From Betaproteobacteria bacterium (GTDB taxonomy: Bacteria > Pseudomonadota > Gammaproteobacteria > Burkholderiales > Rhodocyclaceae), in the NCBI GenBank assembly GCA_028868235.1, contig JAGWUW010000219.1:1-5001 (forward strand): a stretch of 5,001 nt of DNA, read 5' to 3'. Of this stretch, positions 1-5,001 are shown piece by piece. The translations under genes and the position numbers were made by a program. Positions within the stretch are counted from its first letter, which is position 1; each line of letters begins with the position of its first letter. The notes under the pieces are model-generated. The model saw nothing but the letters and a program-made list of their open reading frames with translations. It was not told the origin of the DNA and did not search any database.

Positions 1-2616
1 GCCGCCAAGCGGTTGTCTGGCAGTAGCGGTGATCCGGTTGTTGAACTTCAGACCAATTTTGGTGGCGGCAAAACCCACTCGATGCTGGCCCTCTACCACA
101 TGGCAGGGACAACGCCGACGCACGACCTGTCGGGCTTGGATCAATTGCTTGAACAGCATGGGCTGAGCGTCCCAACCGACATCAACCGGGCCGTTCTTGT
201 CGGCACGTCGCGAGGACCACAGGATGTCCTGAACGCCGAAGGCGGACGCAAAATTCGGACCACTTGGGGCGAGCTAGCGTGGCAGCTCGGCGGTGCCGAC
301 GCGTTCGACATGATTGCTGAGAACGATGCGAACGGCATCGCACCGGGTTCCCACCTGCTAGAAACGATCTTCAAGAAGTACGCACCATGCCTGATCTTGA
401 TCGACGAATGGGTCGCTTATCTCCGCCAAATTTACAAAGTTGAAGGACTCCCCTCGGGGTCTTTCGATGCCAATCTCTCGTTCGTTCAATCATTGACAGA
501 GGCAGTCAAGGCGAGCCCCGGGACCTTGTTGGTCGCGTCTTTGCCTGCATCCCAGATCGAGGTTGGCGGCGAAGGCGGTCAAGAGGCTCTCGCACGCTTG
601 CAGCAGACCTTCAGCCGCGTTGAATCTTCGTGGCGTCCAGCAAGTCAGGAGGAGAGCTACGAGATCGTCCGTCGGCGACTGTTCAAAGAGATTTCCGGCG
701 ACAAGTTCCATCATCGCGACAACACGCTGAAGCAGTTCGCCAAGCTTTATCGCGAGAACGCGAACGACTTCCCACAAGGCTGCGCGGACGAAGATTATCG
801 GCGTAAGCTGGAGAAAGCTTATCCGATCCATCCCGAATTGTTCGACCAACTCTATACCAGTTGGGGTTCGCTCGAAAAATTCCAGCGTACGCGCGGTGTG
901 CTGCGGTTGATGGCGCAGGCGATTCACGAGCTTTGGATGAATGGCGATCCGTCCGTCATGATCATGCCGGGGAGTGTCGCTGTGAGTTCGCCGCGCGTTG
1001 AGCCAGAATTGCTCCACTACCTCGACGTGAGCTGGCAATCGATCATTGCGGGCGACGTAGATGGTACGGCATCCACACCCTACAGGATCGATCAGTCAGC
1101 ACCCAATCTCAATCGCTACTCTGCGACCAGGCGAGTGGCTCGTGCTATCTTCATGGGCACAGCACCGACACATCAACAGCAAAATACAGGCCTCGACGAC
1201 AAGCAGATCAATCTCGGCGTCGTACAACCCGGCGAGCGACCTGCGATCTTTGGGGATGCGCTGCGCCGTCTGACCAATCAAGCCAAGTTCATGCATGCCG
1301 ATCTCGGTCGGTACTGGTATTCGATGTCTGCGAGCCTCAATCGTATTGCGGCCGACAAGGCCGGACAAATTGAAGCCGCGCTCGTCGATATGACGATCGA
1401 TTCTGAGCTTGGCAAATACGTTAATGGCTTGGCAGATCGCGGCCATTTTGATGCCGTGCAAGTCGCACCTGCTACTTCGGCAGAAGTACCAGATGAAGCC
1501 GGTGGCGTGCGTGCCGTCGTGCTTGGCGGCGCTTACCCACACAGCGGCCGCGAAGGCTCCGAAGCACTGACTGAGGCGAAGGAAATCCTCTTGCAGCGCG
1601 GCAGTACGCCGCGTGTTTATCGCAACATGCTGGTGTTTATTGCCGCAGACGCTCGCCAGCTCGATAACTTGAAGGATGCTGTGCGTGCGGTGTTGGCGTG
1701 GGGCGAAATCGTTCGAGATACCGATCGTCTGAATCTCACCCAAAGCGACAGTGCACTCGCCAAGGCCAAACTGACCGAGGCGAACGAGACGATGAAGACG
1801 CGCCTCAAAGAAGCTTGGTGCTATCTGCACTACCCCGCACAGGAGAGCGCACAGGCTGATGTAGAGTGGGTATCCGGCAAGATCCCAGCCCAGGACGGAT
1901 TGCTGGCACGGGCAAGCAAGAAGCTTGTGGCTGAGGAAGGGATGCTAACTGAACTAGGCCCGACGCGTCTCGATCGCGATCTCCAAAAATACATCTGGAA
2001 TGGGAAGCCGCACCTTGGGCTGAAGGACCTGCGAGAATACCTCAATCGCTATCTCTACTTGCCACGCCTCAAAAATCAGGACGTGTTGGTCAAAGCTGTA
2101 CAGTCGGCCGTTAGCGGTATGCTACCAGGTCCGTTTGCTTATGCCGAGCGTTGGGATGAGAAGTCAGACACTTATCTAGGCTTGGCCATCGAGCGTGCGG
2201 CCAATGCCGCAGTCGTGATCGATAGCGACAGTGTGATCATAAAGCCGGACGCGGCGGAGGCGCATAGGCCCGCACCTGCTCAGACAACGCCGGGAGGGGA
2301 TGAAGCAAGCAGTCCCGAGGAGGCAGGGCCGGCGCCGGGAGAGACTTCGACGGGAGTGTCGCCAGAGCCGCCGCCTGCCGAGAAATTGCCGACGCGGTTC
2401 ACCGGCGCTGTGATGATTTCTGCGGATCGACCAGCCAGGGACATCCATCAAATTGTTGAGGCAATCGTCGAGCAGCTCACAACCTTGCCCGGGAGCACGG
2501 TGAAGCTTAGGTTGGAAATCGAGGCAGATGTTCCCTCTGGTCTCGACCGTGCGAAGGTGAGGACGCTAGTCGAAAACGCCAATACCTTGGGGTTCGTCGA
2601 AAGAGCGATCGAATAA
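1..2616 (+). CDS. DUF499-family ATP-binding protein, defence-associated (partial, N-terminus missing)
   Basis: The frame is open from the first base, so 871 C-terminal residues are visible; the first possible in-window start, a TTG at 13, is not a credible one. Family members are usually around 1000 residues or more, so probably one to two hundred are missing. Seen in order, numbering from base 1: Walker A GGGKTH (residues 21-26, Lys24), Walker B LILIDEW (Asp135, Glu136), YPIHPE (274-279), the QRTRGVLR segment (295-302) resembling an AAA-type sensor region, RNMLVFIAAD (541-550), YLPRL near 686-690, a Pro/Ala/Glu-rich linker (about 750-799) and a C-terminal domain (800-871) with VRTLVENANTLGF. 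This order and these motifs match DUF499. Family knowledge: DUF499 ATPases occur in phage-defence loci with DUF1156-type DNA methylases and helicases; their mechanism is poorly defined. A cytoplasmic NTP-driven role on DNA is inferred. The partner genes are probably upstream, outside the window. The gene is intact to its TAA. No strong terminator follows. Confidence 0.9.
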   Translation, partial: AAKRLSGSSGDPVVELQTNFGGGKTHSMLALYHMAGTTPTHDLSGLDQLLEQHGLSVPTDINRAVLVGTSRGPQDVLNAEGGRKIRTTWGELAWQLGGADAFDMIAENDANGIAPGSHLLETIFKKYAPCLILIDEWVAYLRQIYKVEGLPSGSFDANLSFVQSLTEAVKASPGTLLVASLPASQIEVGGEGGQEALARLQQTFSRVESSWRPASQEESYEIVRRRLFKEISGDKFHHRDNTLKQFAKLYRENANDFPQGCADEDYRRKLEKAYPIHPELFDQLYTSWGSLEKFQRTRGVLRLMAQAIHELWMNGDPSVMIMPGSVAVSSPRVEPELLHYLDVSWQSIIAGDVDGTASTPYRIDQSAPNLNRYSATRRVARAIFMGTAPTHQQQNTGLDDKQINLGVVQPGERPAIFGDALRRLTNQAKFMHADLGRYWYSMSASLNRIAADKAGQIEAALVDMTIDSELGKYVNGLADRGHFDAVQVAPATSAEVPDEAGGVRAVVLGGAYPHSGREGSEALTEAKEILLQRGSTPRVYRNMLVFIAADARQLDNLKDAVRAVLAWGEIVRDTDRLNLTQSDSALAKAKLTEANETMKTRLKEAWCYLHYPAQESAQADVEWVSGKIPAQDGLLARASKKLVAEEGMLTELGPTRLDRDLQKYIWNGKPHLGLKDLREYLNRYLYLPRLKNQDVLVKAVQSAVSGMLPGPFAYAERWDEKSDTYLGLAIERAANAAVVIDSDSVIIKPDAAEAHRPAPAQTTPGGDEASSPEEAGPAPGETSTGVSPEPPPAEKLPTRFTGAVMISADRPARDIHQIVEAIVEQLTTLPGSTVKLRLEIEADVPSGLDRAKVRTLVENANTLGFVERAIE

Positions 2617-2744
2617 CTGATGCTCACGTAAGGTTAGGTCCTGTTTGGAAATCAAATGGCGGCGCTCATGCGGGATTTGGCTGGCTTGCACCTGAACGGC
2701 CGCAATCCCACTGCATCATCCGAAAGGAGACGCTCCGGGCTGTC

Positions 2745-2763
2745 CTCAATGGACGACATTGAG
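2745..2763. repeat. 7-bp perfect hairpin downstream of the DUF499 gene
   Basis: The arms are CTCAATG (2745-2751) and CATTGAG (2757-2763) with a 5-nt loop, GACGA. The hairpin lies about 130 bp after the DUF499 stop. The stem is AT-containing and only TTTGAGC follows, not a real U-tract, so it is at best a weak terminator. It may be a chance palindrome. Confidence 0.35.
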
Positions 2764-2842
2764 TTTGAGCGGGAATTCCAGCGGTCGCACACTGGCCTCG
2801 CATGCTCGGACCAGGGTGCGGCGTTTCTTTCGCTGACCCGCT

Positions 2843-2932
2843 GGCACTCTTGCGGCTCTCCTTGCCGAACGCCGGCTGGCACCCAGTCCCGCGCGCCTGG
2901 CGTTCGGCCGCGTCGAGCCTTGCAAGGGTGCC
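2843..2932 (+). repeat. 90-nt nested imperfect palindrome, candidate structured RNA or DNA element
   Basis: Three nested stems can be read directly. The outer stem is GGCACTCTTGC (2843-2853) with GCAAGGGTGCC (2922-2932): 11 pairs, one of them T-G. The middle stem is GGCTC (2854-2858) with GAGCC (2915-2919), offset by a 2-nt bulge at 2920-2921. The inner stem is GCCGAACGCC (2864-2873) with GGCGTTCGGC (2899-2908): 10 perfect pairs, extendable by G2874-T2898 and G2875-C2897. A small CTGG/CCAG hairpin (2876-2886) sits in the apical loop. Both imperfect pairs inside the stems are G-T on this strand, hence G-U in a plus-strand RNA but A-C mismatches in the complementary RNA, which favours a rightward transcript. 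The right outer arm can also pair with GGCACCC at 2878-2884. Function is unknown: leader RNA, transfer or replication site, or repeat element are all possible. Confidence 0.6.
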
Positions 2933-2943
2933 GTTTCCTTCTG

Positions 2944-2970
2944 GCTCGCTACGCGAGCGCTTCTGCTCGC
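2944..2970. repeat. Competing hairpins: GCTCGC / GCGAGC / GCTCGC
   Basis: GCTCGC (2944-2949), GCGAGC (2953-2958) and a second GCTCGC (2965-2970) lie in a row. The central arm can pair with the left copy (3-nt loop TAC) or the right copy (6-nt loop GCTTCT), but not with both. This is the logic of an attenuator or switch. No U-tract follows, however, and short GC-rich arms can arise by chance in such DNA. Confidence 0.4.
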
Positions 2971-2993
2971 ATGCTGTGATCTCGGTTAATCGG

Positions 2994-3016
2994 ACCAACC
3001 ACCGAACCCTGTTGGT
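2994..3016. repeat. 6-bp inverted repeat ACCAAC / GTTGGT
   Basis: The arms at 2994-2999 and 3011-3016 match perfectly across an 11-nt spacer, about 100 bp before the small gene. The size and spacing would suit a regulator-binding site or a weak RNA hairpin. No regulator is encoded in the window, so its role is unassigned. Confidence 0.3.
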
Positions 3017-3105
3017 GAGGAGAGGGGGCTGGGATGGAATGGCGCAGGATGGGACCATTCTCGAGTCTTTTCGATTCCTCGGTCCGAAAGTTTCTGCTAT
3101 GTTCC

Positions 3106-3111
3106 AAGGAG
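3106..3111 (+). promoter_or_regulatory. Shine-Dalgarno site AAGGAG of the 76-residue gene
   Basis: AAGGAG ends 7 nt before the ATG at 3119, close to ideal spacing. It selects this ATG over the in-frame ATG at 3131, and it is the main reason to accept this short gene as real. Confidence 0.75.
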
Positions 3112-3118
3112 CAAACCA

Positions 3119-3349
3119 ATGAACGCCATCATGACCGATTTCGACTTCAAGCGCGGTAGCGAACCAGTTTCCCAGAGCTGGGAAGGCTTTGCCGAGCTTG
3201 ATCGGGCGCTTGCCGAGGATCGGCTGACCGAATATCGAGTTCGGAAGTCATGGGCTGACCCTTGGAGCCGTCGCATTACCATTGGCGTGATGACCGTGAT
3301 CGCGTCCGTATTTGCCTTCCTTGCAGGCAGCTCACTCGGCATCTGGTGA
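3119..3349 (+). CDS. Small single-pass inner-membrane protein, family not recognised
   Basis: This 76-residue protein has a strong ribosome-binding site 7 nt before its ATG. Residues 1-52 are charged and soluble in character, with no signal peptide; the stretch around 25-45 (ELDRALAEDRLTEYRVRK) looks helical. Residues 53-73 (from ITIGVMTVIASV to the Gly-Ser-Ser near the end) form one hydrophobic helix preceded by Arg51-Arg52, which predicts an N-in, C-tail-anchored inner-membrane protein. The last codon is Trp. It converges on traG with 11 bp between the stop codons, and both stops lie in a shared palindrome. I do not recognise the family. Its place beside the 3' end of traG allows an entry-exclusion or other transfer-related role, but known exclusion genes in F (traS) and SXT/R391 (eex) are larger and lie on the same strand as traG. 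Ordinary accessory membrane protein is the alternative. The gene itself is likely real; its function is open. Confidence 0.75.
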   Translation: MNAIMTDFDFKRGSEPVSQSWEGFAELDRALAEDRLTEYRVRKSWADPWSRRITIGVMTVIASVFAFLAGSSLGIW

Positions 3350-3366
3350 GCGGCGACAGCTCACCA
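3344..3366. terminator. Palindrome spanning both convergent stop codons, possible bidirectional terminator
   Basis: The arms are TGGTGAGC (3344-3351) and GCTCACCA (3359-3366), a perfect 8-bp stem with a 7-nt loop, GGCGACA. The small gene's stop (TGA, 3347-3349) lies in the left arm and the traG stop (TCA on this strand, 3361-3363) in the mirrored position of the right arm, so both proteins end in Trp-stop. On the plus strand TTCCTTTAC follows, a modest T-rich stretch; on the minus side no T-tract is seen. Intrinsic termination is therefore plausible rightward and weak leftward. Confidence 0.5.
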
Positions 3367-5001
3367 TTCCTTTACATCATCGGCTGCCTCAGCACTTGCA
3401 CCCTTGGCAGGATCAGTGATTCCTTTGAGATCGGAGCGCTGGCCCGAAATTCGCTGGTGACCAGCGCCCTGCTGTCGGGCAACTTCATCGCGGATGCTTG
3501 ATGGATCGGGTCCTTGCGGCAGTCCCTTCGGCTCGGGAATGACGCCAAGTGGAGCCGTCGCGCGAACGCTGGCCGGCGTGCTGACCGCTGGACTGCCGAT
3601 TGGTGTCACAGGTGGAAGGACGAGCTCACTTTCAACCCCGGACTTGATGCTGCCCGCATAGGATTCGACGAATTTGCGCTGGAGCGCCTGGCCTTTGGGG
3701 CTGAGCTGGAACGTGGTATCGTCAAAGCGAACGTCGCCATAGTAATCTCGATTGTTCTCGATCTCGGCCATTCCCCATTCGCGGTAGGTCTGACTGAGGT
3801 TGAGGTTTCCGGAGGCATTGCTTCCCGAGAAGAAGGACGCCTGCCGTTCGAGCCGATTGCCGGTCTCTTCGGAACGGCGCGCTTCGAGCGTGCTGGTCTT
3901 GGTTTCGGTGAGCGAAGCATTGAGGCCGCTGGCGGTGGAATTTACGCGGCTGTTTGTCGAGGTGCCGACCGTGCGGAGAAATCCGTCGCGCGTGCTGTTC
4001 CAGTTATGGCTTTCAGCGGTCTGGCTCAGCGAACCGTAGATCTTCGAGCGGTCCTCGGATGCAATGCCGATGTCGCTGTCAGTCCAGGTTCTCGTACCAC
4101 CACCTCTAACGCCAACCTTCGCCGAAGCGACGCCAGCGCTGATGCCTGCGTCTGCGCTTGCCTCCCCCCCAAGAAACCAGGCCGTCGAAATGTCGTCTGC
4201 TGCGCGGCGCGAGAGGCCAAATTGGCGCTGAAGGCCGAGCGAAGCCTGATCGACCTCACTGTAAGCAGTCTGAACGCTATCGGAGCTCGATGTGCCGCTG
4301 GCGGTCTCGATGTTTTGGCCGCTGTTGGTCTGGTCGCGCAGCTCGCGGAACTGGGCGATGGAGCTGGTGGTCGATTGCTGCGCGAGTGCGGTCTTTGCCT
4401 CGCTGTTGGCATGGTACTCGCTCGCCATGGTCGAGAGGCGCGACGAGAAGTCGCGGCTGAGCGTGGGCGTGAACGGGTAGCTCGAATTCGGGAGCTGGTC
4501 GTAAGCCGCCTCGGGGTAGCTGGTCGTCTGCGCGCCGCTGTCGCTGATCGTGCGGGTCTGGGCTGCGCCATAGGTGAAGCTCGGCGCAACCGTACCTTGG
4601 GCAAACTGGCGGGTCATCACGGTCGAGTTTTCGAGGCTGGTGTTGCCAAGCGCGACATTGCCAGTGCTCGCCTCGCGCGCGGCTTCCTCTGCCGCGTTCT
4701 GGCTCGGGTTAAGATAGCTGGTCGCCTGGTGCGAGATCGCCATCGCGCCCTTGGCGACGCCGCCCGCGAGGAACGGCACCGAGGCGATAAGGTAGCCCGC
4801 GAGCAGACCGATGTCGGAGTTGACGTCCGCCATGCCGGTGAACGTCGCAAGGCTGAGGCCGTTGGTGCCGGCGACCGCACTCATGTCGGCGGCACCCTTG
4901 TACATCAGCATCATGTGGAGGATCACGAACAGCGGTCCCCAGGCGGCAAGGTAGAAGAACCCGGTGACATAGCCTTTGAGCGCTAGCGGCCCGGTCTTTG
5001 G
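3361..5001 (-). CDS. traG: F-type conjugal transfer protein TraG (partial, N-terminus missing)
   Basis: TraG of F-type type IV secretion systems is an inner-membrane protein. Its N-terminal part acts in pilus assembly and its C-terminal part in mating-pair stabilisation and entry-exclusion recognition. The frame is open to the right edge and gives 546 visible residues; F TraG has about 940, so several hundred are missing. From the edge: a hydrophobic segment (about 11-34) with the family-like WGPLFVILHM, then GLSLATFTGMADVN, a second membrane segment (about 64-88), then TGNVALGNTSLEN, a motif type typical of TraG. About 370 residues follow that are rich in Ser, Thr, Asn and Gln with helical stretches, then a Pro-rich tail from about residue 462 ending in EW. 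No membrane segment is seen after residue 90. It is probably the last gene of a leftward transfer operon, with traH and other tra genes expected beyond the window. A 490-codon open frame on the opposite strand is a GC-bias shadow. The frame is intact. Confidence 0.88.
   Translation of the reverse strand, partial: PKTGPLALKGYVTGFFYLAAWGPLFVILHMMLMYKGAADMSAVAGTNGLSLATFTGMADVNSDIGLLAGYLIASVPFLAGGVAKGAMAISHQATSYLNPSQNAAEEAAREASTGNVALGNTSLENSTVMTRQFAQGTVAPSFTYGAAQTRTISDSGAQTTSYPEAAYDQLPNSSYPFTPTLSRDFSSRLSTMASEYHANSEAKTALAQQSTTSSIAQFRELRDQTNSGQNIETASGTSSSDSVQTAYSEVDQASLGLQRQFGLSRRAADDISTAWFLGGEASADAGISAGVASAKVGVRGGGTRTWTDSDIGIASEDRSKIYGSLSQTAESHNWNSTRDGFLRTVGTSTNSRVNSTASGLNASLTETKTSTLEARRSEETGNRLERQASFFSGSNASGNLNLSQTYREWGMAEIENNRDYYGDVRFDDTTFQLSPKGQALQRKFVESYAGSIKSGVESELVLPPVTPIGSPAVSTPASVRATAPLGVIPEPKGLPQGPDPSSIRDEVARQQGAGHQRISGQRSDLKGITDPAKGASAEAADDVKEW

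Larger units (their letters stand above)
2617..3118. other. Non-coding, hairpin-rich spacer between defence cassette and conjugation region
   Basis: About 500 bp with no convincing gene. Open frames of 76-130 codons exist on both strands, but they overlap one another, lack ribosome-binding sites, and encode Arg/Ser/Pro/Cys-rich proteins that resemble no family I know. The region instead carries inverted repeats at 2745-2763, 2843-2932, 2944-2970 and 2994-3016. A 10-bp direct repeat, CTCGCATGCT, occurs at 2797-2806 and 2966-2975, each followed by CGGACCA (2807-2813 and 2991-2997). No tRNA, insertion-sequence end or clear sigma70 promoter was found. The promoter of the following small gene should lie here. 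The spacer separates genes of different function, so it is a reasonable candidate for the cargo/backbone junction; that is inference. Confidence 0.65.

Noticed and set aside
13..15. TTG as the start codon of the DUF499 protein
   Set aside because: The frame is open upstream of it, it lies only 24 bases before the start of the conserved LQTNFGGGKTH segment, and the family has a substantial N-terminal region before Walker A.
1096..1830. 244-codon minus-strand frame within the DUF499 gene
   Set aside because: It is antisense to conserved DUF499 segments, and its translation has no recognisable domain.
2672..2709. GGGATT/AATCCC inverted repeat after the DUF499 gene as a terminator
   Set aside because: It has only 6 bp with a 26-nt loop and no T-tract, so it is likely chance.
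2656..3058. Overlapping frames on both strands (2656-2979 plus; 2666-3058 and 2652-2882 minus)
   Set aside because: They conflict with each other, lack ribosome-binding sites and read as compositionally biased, non-family sequence.
3095..3103. Extended -10-like TGCTATGTT before the small gene
   Set aside because: Transcription from it would begin at or after the AAGGAG at 3106-3111, removing the ribosome-binding site, and no good -35 is seen.
2802..3122. 106-codon plus-strand frame whose TGA overlaps the small gene's ATG (ATGA at 3119-3122), suggesting translational coupling
   Set aside because: There is no ribosome-binding site at its ATG, no family resemblance, and it runs through the large palindrome. 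The ATGA overlap is likely chance because the small gene has its own strong site.
4164..4170. Run of seven C (seven G in traG), a possible phase-variation or sequencing-error site
   Set aside because: The TraG frame is sensible on both sides, the run is short, and GGG-GGG codons for Gly-Gly explain it.
3514..4986. 490-codon open frame on the plus strand opposite traG
   Set aside because: It is antisense to a recognisable TraG. The translation is Arg/Ala/Gly-rich with no family features, as expected for a shadow of GC-rich coding DNA.

Overview
This window looks like accessory DNA from a GC-rich proteobacterium, where a conjugative plasmid or integrative conjugative element meets a defence-type cassette. 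The gene style and the form of the conjugation protein suggest an alphaproteobacterium, possibly a sphingomonad, but that is inference. No rRNA, tRNA, insertion sequence or CRISPR array was seen.

Layout: (1) Positions 1-2616 (+) hold the C-terminal 871 residues of a large DUF499-family ATP-binding protein whose N-terminus lies upstream of the window. The family is known from restriction/methylation-type phage-defence loci. (2) Positions 2617-3118 are about 500 bp with no convincing gene. They are rich in inverted repeats, including a 90-nt nested imperfect palindrome (2843-2932), a short region with two mutually exclusive stems (2944-2970) and two simple hairpins. (3) Positions 3119-3349 (+) encode a 76-residue protein with a good ribosome-binding site and one C-terminal membrane helix. 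I do not recognise its family. (4) Positions 3361-5001 (-) hold the C-terminal 546 residues of an F-type TraG, the mating-pair stabilisation and entry-exclusion component of a type IV secretion system. Its N-terminus lies beyond the right edge.

The small gene and traG converge with an 11-bp gap. Both TGA stops lie in the mirrored arms of one 8-bp palindrome (3344-3366), which may act as a compact shared transcript end.

How the parts may work together: traG is probably the last gene of a leftward transfer operon, and the DUF499 gene is probably the last visible gene of a rightward defence operon. The structured spacer is then the likely junction between cargo and transfer backbone. The small membrane protein beside the traG 3' end is placed where entry-exclusion genes sit in F and SXT/R391-type elements, although on the opposite strand. 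The two points most worth checking are the structured spacer and the possible exclusion role of the small protein.
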